This document shows, one piece after another, positions 42,704 to 50,562 of a DNA stretch of 56,874 bases. The position numbers and the translations under genes were made by a program. How positions within the stretch are numbered: the first letter of the stretch is position 1; each line of letters begins with the position of its first letter. The stretch lies in contig ONTS01000013.1 in the NCBI GenBank assembly GCA_900320845.1, positions 1 to 56,874 on the forward strand. The letters are read 5' to 3'. A model generated the notes under the pieces. That model saw only the letters and a program-made list of their open reading frames with translations, was not told the origin of the DNA and made no database searches. This stretch comes from an uncultured Prevotellaceae bacterium (GTDB lineage: Bacteria; Bacteroidota; Bacteroidia; Bacteroidales; Bacteroidaceae).

Positions 42704-45418
42704 TCAATTTTTGATTACCACTTTCTTTCCGTTGTAGATGTAAACACCTTTCTTGGTAGGCTTACCCTGCAGGCGCTGTCCGTCGATGGTGTACCACTGT
42801 CCGTCGGCGTTTTCATTGGTTTGCGGAATGTCGTCGATGCCTGTGGCGGTATTGATATAGATGTTCACGTTTTGTCCCGTATTGGGCATGGTGAGCATAT
42901 AGAACATATCGGTTCTGCCGTAGAAATCTTCATCGAGCGGTGTGAGTGTGCCAGCCGTTACGGCGAAATCGCCGGCAGGAGCACCGTCCATTCTGTCGAT
43001 GAGTAGTTTTGTCGTTTCACCGGCACCCAAATAGCGTATGCCGTCGTAGGTGATGCCAACGAATGTTCCTTCCACATCATCGATGGGGAACATCTGTGCG
43101 AAGACGTTTTCGTCGTTGCTGATAATCCATCCCTTCATGGCTTTTCCTTTCACGTCGCTGCCTTTGATGCCGCCCACGTTGCACGCGCCAGCATAGTAGT
43201 TGTTTTGCAAAGTGCCGTTAAATATGTCACTCTTATTTCCGACAATTCCTCCAGAATTGTTCGTAACTACTACTGATGCCAGATTTAGACAATCGCTGAT
43301 GGAGCCTTTCTGTACTATATATCCGACGATACCTCCCACATTATTATTTCCCTTAACCGTGCCTTCATTGATACAGCCTGATACGATTCGACAGTAATCG
43401 ATATTGCCGGCAATTCCTCCTACTCGTTCTGTCCGGGCGCTTACTTCGCCTGTATTGATACAACTTTCAATTTCCAATTGTTCGGAGTCGCAACTTCCTA
43501 CGATGCCTCCGGCATATGCATTTGTACTGACGCTACCTGTGTTTGTGCAGTATCTGATGGCAGAAGAGTTTTCACCAGCTGTACCGACTATTCCTCCACA
43601 ATTACCACTTGATGCAGACACCGTTGCCGCATTGGTGCAGTTGTTGACTTCCCCATTATTAAGAAGATGAGCAACAATACCTCCATTGCCGCCATACTGG
43701 CTACTTATGCTGACGCTTTCGGTAGTATTGCAATACTGTACGGTACCTTTAACAAACCTGGCTATACCTCCAATACCCATCATTCCGCTGAGATTACTCT
43801 TATCCAGGGTGAGGTTCTCCACGCTTCCGTTACTGCCCACATAACCAAATAATGCTTCATTGCTGGTAGTATTAACATTGCTGATGGTGTGGTAATAACC
43901 GTTGAAATGGCCCTCAAACGACTTTTCATAAGAAGTGCCTATCGTCGAGAAAGTCTTTCCCTCATAGTTCAAATCGTTTACCAAGCGGAAATGGAAATCC
44001 TTCAGATTATCACCGAGGTTGACTCTTGTGGCAAGCAGGTCCATATCGTCGGTATTACGGATGATGAACGGGTCGTCAGGCGTGCCGCTGCCTTCTTTGA
44101 ATATCTGGTGATAGACGTTGAATACCGCCGTGGTCTGCCCGCCGTAGTTGCCCATGCCGACGACGCCTATCGTATAATTACCGGGATTGATGATGTCGTC
44201 GGGTATTATCAGGCGGTAGTCGGTGCCTTTGCTCAGCGTTACCGATGAGCCGGTCTTGGTATCGGTCACCACCACGTTGGGGGTAAGCGGACTGCCCGTG
44301 TATTCCTGTGCCGCAATACTGATGTGTATCCATTCGTTATATCCAATGTCGCGCACGGGGTCTGTCGATGCTGCCGCGATGTTCACATTCGTCACGATAG
44401 ACGACAATGTGAGCCGATAATATGTTCCCGTACAGTCCAATGTGCCGCTACTTGTAGTGAAAGCGCGGGTATATCCAGTAGGAACTGTGCCTCTATAACT
44501 CAGTTGAAGGTCTGTTGCCGTGGCACAATCGTAGTATTGCTGACCGTTGAATTTGAGTTTCGGCGTGGTGATGATAGTGCCGTTCACATCGTTGGCAAAA
44601 CTGATTGTAGTGATATGCTTTGCGGAAGTATTTCGGTCTGTGCCGTGAGGGTCATCTACACCGACAGCACCTTTCGTGCAATTGCCTCCGATAAGGCAGT
44701 TTTTACTCTGTTGGTCAGGGTCAAAACTGGTATTGCCGTACTTTTCATAAGTATAGTGTGTATACGAACAACCTGTGATGGCACCGACCCAACTGCTGCC
44801 GCTCACCGTTCCCAGAAACACACAGTCAACGACATCGCTCTTGCCTGATGTCATGCCAAGAATACCGCCGACATTTTTTTGCCCGACCACAGTTACGTCT
44901 TCAGCCACCTTGCAGTTGCGTATGCCGCGATCGGTGTAGGTAACATTTCCATTCATATAGCCGACGATACCGCCGACATAATCTTTTCCTTCTATGCGGC
45001 TATTCGCCAGCGTAAGGTTCTCTACTCGCGCACCGCCACCAATCACATTGAACAAACCTTTGCAGTTGTCATTGGTTTTTTGTATCTGCAAATTACTGAT
45101 GGTGTGTCCGTTGCCGTTGAAAAATCCGCCGAATTCGAGGTAACCAGTGGGATCAGTGTTGTCTGGAATGCCGATGCCATTGAAAGTGATGCCGCTGAAG
45201 TTCAAGTCGGCATCAAGGCGGAAGAACGTGTTCCTGTACTTGTTTCGTCCACTGTTCACTTCACTTGCCAGCTCTTGCATGTGTGCCGGTGTGGTGATGA
45301 TATACGGGTCTGTTTCGGTACCGCTACCGCCACCGAATGTTTGTGCCCGCAAGGTCGCAGGCACGGCGAAGAGTAGCATTATGAGCCACTTCGCGAATGT
45401 CTGTGCTTTGTTGTTCAT
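42704..45418 (-). CDS. GLUG-repeat secreted surface protein with T9SS-type sorting tail
   Basis: A 904-residue protein with a signal peptide ending near LRAQ. Two long arrays of GLUG-like units (repeated GGIVGY / NVGGILG / CTNTGSVST words, about residues 85-245 and 505-740) form the bulk; these predict a right-handed beta-helix. Each array follows a related lead-in (FGGGSGTETDPYIITTPAHMQELASEVN and FKEGSGTPDDPFIIRNTDDMDLLATRVN), showing an internal duplication. The last 25 residues (WYTIDGQRLQGKPTKKGVYIYN then GKKVVIK) are the short Prevotella form of the type IX secretion sorting tail. Probably an adhesin or a fibre-like surface protein; ligand unknown. Confidence 0.82.
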   Translation of the reverse strand: MNNKAQTFAKWLIMLLFAVPATLRAQTFGGGSGTETDPYIITTPAHMQELASEVNSGRNKYRNTFFRLDADLNFSGITFNGIGIPDNTDPTGYLEFGGFFNGNGHTISNLQIQKTNDNCKGLFNVIGGGARVENLTLANSRIEGKDYVGGIVGYMNGNVTYTDRGIRNCKVAEDVTVVGQKNVGGILGMTSGKSDVVDCVFLGTVSGSSWVGAITGCSYTHYTYEKYGNTSFDPDQQSKNCLIGGNCTKGAVGVDDPHGTDRNTSAKHITTISFANDVNGTIITTPKLKFNGQQYYDCATATDLQLSYRGTVPTGYTRAFTTSSGTLDCTGTYYRLTLSSIVTNVNIAAASTDPVRDIGYNEWIHISIAAQEYTGSPLTPNVVVTDTKTGSSVTLSKGTDYRLIIPDDIINPGNYTIGVVGMGNYGGQTTAVFNVYHQIFKEGSGTPDDPFIIRNTDDMDLLATRVNLGDNLKDFHFRLVNDLNYEGKTFSTIGTSYEKSFEGHFNGYYHTISNVNTTSNEALFGYVGSNGSVENLTLDKSNLSGMMGIGGIARFVKGTVQYCNTTESVSISSQYGGNGGIVAHLLNNGEVNNCTNAATVSASSGNCGGIVGTAGENSSAIRYCTNTGSVSTNAYAGGIVGSCDSEQLEIESCINTGEVSARTERVGGIAGNIDYCRIVSGCINEGTVKGNNNVGGIVGYIVQKGSISDCLNLASVVVTNNSGGIVGNKSDIFNGTLQNNYYAGACNVGGIKGSDVKGKAMKGWIISNDENVFAQMFPIDDVEGTFVGITYDGIRYLGAGETTKLLIDRMDGAPAGDFAVTAGTLTPLDEDFYGRTDMFYMLTMPNTGQNVNIYINTATGIDDIPQTNENADGQWYTIDGQRLQGKPTKKGVYIYNGKKVVIKN

Positions 45419-45575
45419 TGTTTAGTAGTTTGTTATAAATAAAACATATCATGAAAATAAAAAGATTTTCCTTTACTGGTGTAAGTAAGAACAATAGATT
45501 CTTAATACAAGAGGATGATGTGTCTTGGCTATGCGCATCTCAATGGCACATTTGTAGTTTTCGGGTGCGAAGATA

Positions 45576-45608
45576 CAAAAAAAGCTGCAAATATTCCACT
45601 CGCAGCTT
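45576..45608 (-). terminator. Terminator behind the DPP5 remnant
   Basis: AAGCTGC (45582-45588) pairs with GCAGCTT (45602-45608) around a 13-nt loop. On the minus strand the stem is followed by a run of seven T. It is presumably the original terminator of the DPP5 gene before the cassette now at 45762-48332 separated them. Confidence 0.7.
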
Positions 45609-45626
45609 ATTTTGTTTTCGTTGTTT

Positions 45627-45761
45627 TTATTTCTTCAGCCAGCGATCGAGCCAATTGAAGAACGTACGTTGCCAGAGAATACCGTTCTGTGGTTTGAGTA
45701 CCCAGTGGTTCTCATCGGGGAAGATGAGCAGTTCGGCAGGAATGCCACGCAGACGGGCTGC
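45627..45761 (-). pseudogene. 3'-end remnant of a DPP5-type peptidase gene
   Basis: 135 bases match the 3' end of the intact DPP5 gene (48333-48467) with only four mismatches, all within the first 40 bases next to the stop codon. It encodes the last 44 residues, including the catalytic histidine region (FPDENHWVLKPQNG) and stop codon, but nothing upstream. Just past 45761 the sequence becomes unrelated. It is followed on the minus strand by a good terminator. Together with the intact copy it brackets the C10/BspA gene as a direct repeat. Confidence 0.9.
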
Positions 45762-45805
45762 TTGTATACTGAAAATGCCTAATTTTGCAATTTTTAACTG
45801 TTTTT

Positions 45806-45835
45806 TTTGTTGTTCAAACTTTACGTGTATCTTTG
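45806..45835 (+). promoter_or_regulatory. Promoter for the C10/BspA-repeat protein
   Basis: TTTG (45806-45809), 18-nt spacer, TATCTTTG (45828-45835). Both boxes match. It lies inside the inserted cassette, so the cassette carries its own promoter. Confidence 0.6.
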
Positions 45836-45909
45836 CAATCAACGACTGATAAATCATTATTTTTTCTAAATATTTTACGATTATGCCAGCAAGTCATTAC
45901 TTTAATCTA

Positions 45910-48240
45910 ATGCGAAAAAACATGTACTTATTGCTGACGTTCATTGCGTGGCTGTCAGTATTACCACTGTCTGCGCAGCAGGTGTCTTTAGAGACAGCCC
46001 GTCTGCGTGCATCTACTTTTCTTGCCAAAACGCCAGATGATGCGTCGTCAGCGAAGAAAGCCCCGCGCCGTGCGCCCCAGCTGTCGCTGGTGAACACAAA
46101 CGATGAAGTCTATATCTTCAACGATGAAGCCAACGACAGCCATGTCATCATCAGCAGCGATGAACGTATGCCCGAAGTGCTCGGCTTTTCGTACGAAGGC
46201 ACCATCGACCCGGCAGCCATCCCCTGCAACATGCAGGCATGGCTCGACGCCTGTAGTGCTCAGGTGCGTTGGCTGCGCGACCATCCAGAGGTTGTGGCAG
46301 ATCGTCGCAAGTCGCCTCAAAGAGCAGACATTGCACCCATGCTGACATGTAAGTTCTCTCAAAGGACGCCTTACAATCTGAAATGTCCGGAAGTGAATGG
46401 GCAACACTGTGTGACAGGTTGTACAGCTACGGCAATGGCACAAATCACGTATTACCATCAATGGCCCAAGAAAACCACATTTACCATACCGGCATATACC
46501 ACTAATACTTTAAAAATAGAAATACCGGAAACTCCACCGACCACCATTGAATGGAGCAAGATTCCCGACCGATGCTCTGTAAATTCTTCTGCAGAGGAGC
46601 AAGATGCAGTATCCACCTTGTTGGCACTCTGCGGTGCAGCAGTGAAAATGGACTATACATTAAGTGGAAGCGGTGCTTTCTCCTTACCTGAAGCATACGA
46701 TTTGCTTGATTATGACATGACTTCCATGCAGAGAGTTGTCAGAAGCAACTATTCAGATGCCGATTGGGAGGAAATGCTATACAACGAATTGAAACAGAAG
46801 CGCCCTATAGACTATGGCGGTTATTCAGAATCCGGAGACCACGCATTTGTGATTGACGGCTACCGATACATTGATAACACTGCTTACTGGCATGTCAATT
46901 GGGGATGGGGCGGTAGTTACGTAGCTACAGGACCATATTATAATCAACAGTACTATACTCTCGACAACATGTCCTATAACAACAATCAAAGTGCGTTAAT
47001 CGGCATTCAGCCAGCTTCTAACGTACGAGCGTATGCTGTTGATGAGGCAGGCGGCAAGACTACGCTGTACTACGACACGGAAGTCAGTAACAAAGGAAAC
47101 AAGGTGAGATCAATCGGGAGCGTTATCGGCAGTGATGTGACGGAAGTGGAATTTCATCCGTCATTTGCAAACTTCAAACCCAAACAGTTTACATTTCTTG
47201 GGTGTAAGAATTTAAAACAAATAAAAGGTATAGAATATCTTAATACCGAAGACATAACGGATATGAGAAGGATGTTTTATGCATGCGAGTCACTCACTTC
47301 CCTTAATCTGAGCCATTTCAACACAGCGAATGTAACGGATATGAGTTCGATGTTTTCCGGCTGTAACTCCCTCACTTCCCTTAATCTGAGCAGTTTCAAC
47401 ACGGTGAATGTAACGGATATGGGTGGGATGTTTTCCGGTTGCAGTTCCCTCACTTCCCTTGACCTGAGCAGTTTCAACACGGCGAATGTAACGGATATGG
47501 GTGGGATGTTTTCCGGTTGCAGTTCCCTCACTTCCCTTAACCTGAGCAGTTTCAACACGGCAAATGTATCGGATATGGGTGGGATGTTTTCCGGTTGCAG
47601 TTCCCTCACGTCCCTTAACCTGAGCAGTTTCAACACGGCGAATGTAATAAATATGGAAAGTATGTTTTCTTCTTGCAACTCCTTCACTTCCCTTGAACTG
47701 AGCAGTTTCAATACAGCGAATGTAACGGATATGAATAGGATGTTTATGAATTGCAGTTCCATCACTACCTTTAATCTGAGCCATTTCAACACAGCGAATG
47801 TAACAGATATGAGTTGGATGTTTGGTGCTTGCCGCTCCCTCACCTCCCTTGACCTGAGCAATTTCAATACAGCGAATGTAACGGATATGAGTGGGATGTT
47901 TTTCGGGTGCTGGGACCTCGTTTCCATAGAAGTCAGCAATCTTTGGGATGTAAGTAATGTCACCAATGGAGAGAGCATGTTTTATGACTGTACTACACTC
48001 CGCGGCGGTGCCGGCACGGTGTACGATGCCAACAACGTGGGACTATCCTATGCCCATGTGGATGGCGGTACATCAAATCCCGGATACCTGACGTATAAGG
48101 CAGCTACAGGCATTAAGACGCTTGGTGCAGATGCCAACGCACCTGCACAATGGTTCACCCTCGACGGCAAACGACTCTACGGCGAACCCTTCAAGAAAGG
48201 CATCTACATCCGCAACGGCAAGAAAATCGTTGTGAAATGA
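45910..48240 (+). CDS. C10 cysteine peptidase fused to BspA-like (DUF285) repeats, T9SS tail
   Basis: A 776-residue protein from the ATG at 45910, which gives a clean signal peptide (MRKNMYLLLTFIAWLSVLPLSAQ); an ATG nine codons upstream is also possible. Order: propeptide (about 25-135), streptopain-like C10 domain with the nucleophile in GCTATAMAQITYYHQWP (C171) and the catalytic histidine in GDHAFVIDGY (H311), then HVNWGWGG; nine 26-residue DUF285 units (FNTANVTDM.MFSGCSSLTSL); and a sorting tail (WFTLDGKRL then GIYIRNGKKIVVK). All key peptidase residues are present, so it is probably active, secreted and cell-bound. It sits inside a cassette bounded by DPP5 3'-end copies and has its own promoter and terminator. 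Confidence 0.88.
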   Translation: MRKNMYLLLTFIAWLSVLPLSAQQVSLETARLRASTFLAKTPDDASSAKKAPRRAPQLSLVNTNDEVYIFNDEANDSHVIISSDERMPEVLGFSYEGTIDPAAIPCNMQAWLDACSAQVRWLRDHPEVVADRRKSPQRADIAPMLTCKFSQRTPYNLKCPEVNGQHCVTGCTATAMAQITYYHQWPKKTTFTIPAYTTNTLKIEIPETPPTTIEWSKIPDRCSVNSSAEEQDAVSTLLALCGAAVKMDYTLSGSGAFSLPEAYDLLDYDMTSMQRVVRSNYSDADWEEMLYNELKQKRPIDYGGYSESGDHAFVIDGYRYIDNTAYWHVNWGWGGSYVATGPYYNQQYYTLDNMSYNNNQSALIGIQPASNVRAYAVDEAGGKTTLYYDTEVSNKGNKVRSIGSVIGSDVTEVEFHPSFANFKPKQFTFLGCKNLKQIKGIEYLNTEDITDMRRMFYACESLTSLNLSHFNTANVTDMSSMFSGCNSLTSLNLSSFNTVNVTDMGGMFSGCSSLTSLDLSSFNTANVTDMGGMFSGCSSLTSLNLSSFNTANVSDMGGMFSGCSSLTSLNLSSFNTANVINMESMFSSCNSFTSLELSSFNTANVTDMNRMFMNCSSITTFNLSHFNTANVTDMSWMFGACRSLTSLDLSNFNTANVTDMSGMFFGCWDLVSIEVSNLWDVSNVTNGESMFYDCTTLRGGAGTVYDANNVGLSYAHVDGGTSNPGYLTYKAATGIKTLGADANAPAQWFTLDGKRLYGEPFKKGIYIRNGKKIVVK
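47272..47973 (+). repeat. Nine 78-bp tandem repeats encoding DUF285 units
   Basis: ATG-TTT codons recur exactly every 78 bp at 47272, 47350, 47428, 47506, 47584, 47662, 47740, 47818 and 47896. Units 2-5 (47350-47661) are nearly identical in DNA; the outer units are more diverged, and the ninth is degenerate. The pattern indicates recent copy-number change in the middle of the array. Confidence 0.92.
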
Positions 48241-48274
48241 TTCCTGCAGCCTACACATTATTATATATAGGTAC

Positions 48275-48315
48275 AAAAATCGGCTTTCAGCAAATTTCGC
48301 TGAAAGCCGATTTTT
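48275..48315. terminator. Bidirectional terminator between the C10/BspA and DPP5 genes
   Basis: A 17-bp perfect stem, AAAAATCGGCTTTCAGC (48275-48291) with GCTGAAAGCCGATTTTT (48299-48315), around the loop AAATTTC. A and T runs on both sides suit both convergent genes. Confidence 0.92.
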
Positions 48316-48332
48316 TAAGTATGTGCCGTGTC

Positions 48333-50504
48333 TTATTTCTTCAGCCAGCGGTCAAGCCAGTTGAAGAATGTACGTTGCCAGAGAATACCGTTCTGTGGTT
48401 TGAGTACCCAGTGGTTCTCATCGGGGAAGATGAGCAGTTCGGCAGGAATGCCACGCAGACGGGCTGCATTGAAAGCGCCCATACCTTGGTTGGCATTGAT
48501 GCGATAGTCGAGTTCGCCATGGATACAGAGAATAGGAGTGTCCCACTTATCCACAAAACGATGTGGAGAGTTCTCGTATGTGCGCTTGGCGTTCGGCGTA
48601 AGGTCTTTGTTCCAGTAAGCATCGTCGTACTCCCAGTTAGAGAACCAAACTTCTTCGGTATCGGTGTACATTGACTCGAGGTTGAAAGCACCGTCATGAG
48701 CGATGAAGCACTTGAAGCGCTTATTGTGATGTCCTGCAAGATAGTATACGGAGAATCCTCCGAAGCTTGCTCCGACAGCGCCCATGCGGTCTTTGTCGAT
48801 GTAGGACAGTTTGGAGGATGCGTCGTCGATGGCAGAAAGATAGTCGCGCATGCACTGACCAGTCCAGTCGCCGCTGATGGCCTCACACCATTCGCTGCCG
48901 AAGCCAGGCAGACCGCGACGGTTAGGAGCAACGACTACATAACCCTGAGATGCCATAATGAAGAAGTTCCAACGATAGCTCCAGAACTGACTGACAGGGC
49001 TCTGAGGACCACCTTCGCAGAAGAGAAGGGTGGGGTACTTCTTGTTTTTGTCGAAATGAGGAGGAAGAATCACCCAATACATGAGGTCCTTGCCATCAGT
49101 TGTCTTTGTCCAATGCTCTTCAACGGTGGGAGATGCCATCTGGCTGAAGATATGTTGATTCTCTTCTGTCAGTCGCTTGGTGGTAATAGGTTGCTTACCC
49201 TTACCCATGTTGAGCATGTAGAGGTCGGCGCTGGTGAGGAAGCTGTGTTGTTCTGCAAGAATCTGCTTGCCGTCAGCCATCAATTGCAATGAGCCGAAGT
49301 CGGCACAGTCGTTGGTGAGCTGTTCAACATCGCCATTGAGGTTGGTGCGGTAGATGTTCTTAGTTCCGTGCCAGACACCAATGAAATAGAGAGTCTTGGA
49401 ATCGTTGCCCCATACGAACTGGTCAACATCGGAATCGAATTTCTCGGTAACGAAAGTCTTTTCATTGGTGGCAAGGTTGTGTACACAGAGGCGGTTGCGG
49501 TCAGCCTCATAGCCATCGCGTGCCATAGACTGCCAGGCAATGTACTTGCCATCGGGTGAGTAGAGAGGGTTTTGGTCATAGCCGGGGAGATTCTTCAGAT
49601 TCTCCTTGGCGTTGACAGACTGCGTAGCCATGGTCTTGGAGGCATCTACTTCAGGCTCCTGATAACCGGCAGGCTTACATATATTAGTGGTAGTCTTATT
49701 CTCAATATTATATAGGAATATGTCAGAATCGGTAGAGATAGCATACTTTATACCTTCCTTTTTGCGGCATGTGTAAGCAATGGTCTTCGAGTCTTTGCTC
49801 CAGTCGAGCTGCTCGATACCGCCAAACGGCGCCATGGGGCTTTCGTACGGCTCACCTTCAAGGATGTCGTAACCCTCATCGATACTGCCATCAGCAGCTA
49901 CAGTAGCTACAAAGGGATGGAGAATGCTCTCCACATAGTGATCCCAGTGGCGGTAGTTCATGTCTGTTGCCAGGCGGCCTGTAGCTTTGGGCAGGTCGGA
50001 GGGGTTGGCTTTGATGGTGCCATGGTATGGTAGTTCCTTGATGAGGATGACATGCTTGCCATCGGGGGAGAACTTGAATCCCTCAATGCCTTTCTCATCT
50101 TTGGTCAGCTGTTTACGGTCAGAGCCATCAGGATTCATGCTCCACACCTGTCCTTGATGGAGGAAGGCAAGACGTTTGCCACCTTCTATCCACGCAGGGT
50201 CTGTCTCGTTCTTGTTGCTGATAGTCATCTGACGCTTGTTGCTTCCGTCAGCGTTCATCATACAGAGCACGTGATGGCTCTTGTTGGCTTCTACACTGTA
50301 GTAACCGACGTTGTAGGCAATGAGTTTGCCGTCGGGTGAGGGGGCGTAGGAACCGATTCTGCCCATAGCCCACAGAGCTTCGGGCGTCATCTGATCGGAA
50401 CTGAGCTGTATGTTGCTCTTACCGATGTTCAGGTCGTCTTGTGCGAGTGCTTCCATACTAAATGATGTGATGAGTAGGGCTGCAATGGCAATACTTTTTT
50501 TCAT
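48333..50504 (-). CDS. dpp5: Dipeptidyl-peptidase 5-like S9 serine peptidase
   Basis: A 723-residue prolyl-oligopeptidase-family enzyme with a signal peptide (MKKSIAIAALLITSFSMEALAQ), so periplasmic. The N-terminal beta-propeller has repeated SPDGK / SKDSK / NDSK blades. The C-terminal alpha/beta-hydrolase carries the triad S580 (GASFGG), D666 (HGELDYRI) and H698 (DENHWV). Length and motifs fit the S9C DPP5 of Porphyromonas and Prevotella, which clips dipeptides during peptide feeding. Its last 135 bases are duplicated at 45627-45761, and the present 3' end may have been supplied by the neighbouring cassette. The 58-base gap from yidC suggests possible cotranscription. Confidence 0.93.
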   Translation of the reverse strand: MKKSIAIAALLITSFSMEALAQDDLNIGKSNIQLSSDQMTPEALWAMGRIGSYAPSPDGKLIAYNVGYYSVEANKSHHVLCMMNADGSNKRQMTISNKNETDPAWIEGGKRLAFLHQGQVWSMNPDGSDRKQLTKDEKGIEGFKFSPDGKHVILIKELPYHGTIKANPSDLPKATGRLATDMNYRHWDHYVESILHPFVATVAADGSIDEGYDILEGEPYESPMAPFGGIEQLDWSKDSKTIAYTCRKKEGIKYAISTDSDIFLYNIENKTTTNICKPAGYQEPEVDASKTMATQSVNAKENLKNLPGYDQNPLYSPDGKYIAWQSMARDGYEADRNRLCVHNLATNEKTFVTEKFDSDVDQFVWGNDSKTLYFIGVWHGTKNIYRTNLNGDVEQLTNDCADFGSLQLMADGKQILAEQHSFLTSADLYMLNMGKGKQPITTKRLTEENQHIFSQMASPTVEEHWTKTTDGKDLMYWVILPPHFDKNKKYPTLLFCEGGPQSPVSQFWSYRWNFFIMASQGYVVVAPNRRGLPGFGSEWCEAISGDWTGQCMRDYLSAIDDASSKLSYIDKDRMGAVGASFGGFSVYYLAGHHNKRFKCFIAHDGAFNLESMYTDTEEVWFSNWEYDDAYWNKDLTPNAKRTYENSPHRFVDKWDTPILCIHGELDYRINANQGMGAFNAARLRGIPAELLIFPDENHWVLKPQNGILWQRTFFNWLDRWLKK

Positions 50505-50562
50505 ATATTATAAGTTTATGTGATTAGCATATGTGGTGTGATGGGGTAGGGGAGACGTGGTG

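Noticed and set aside
47277-47978. 233-codon antisense frame with leucine-rich repeats
   Set aside because: It is the mirror of the 78-bp DUF285 repeats. The open frame follows from the repeat composition, and the sense protein has a signal peptide, catalytic residues and a sorting tail.
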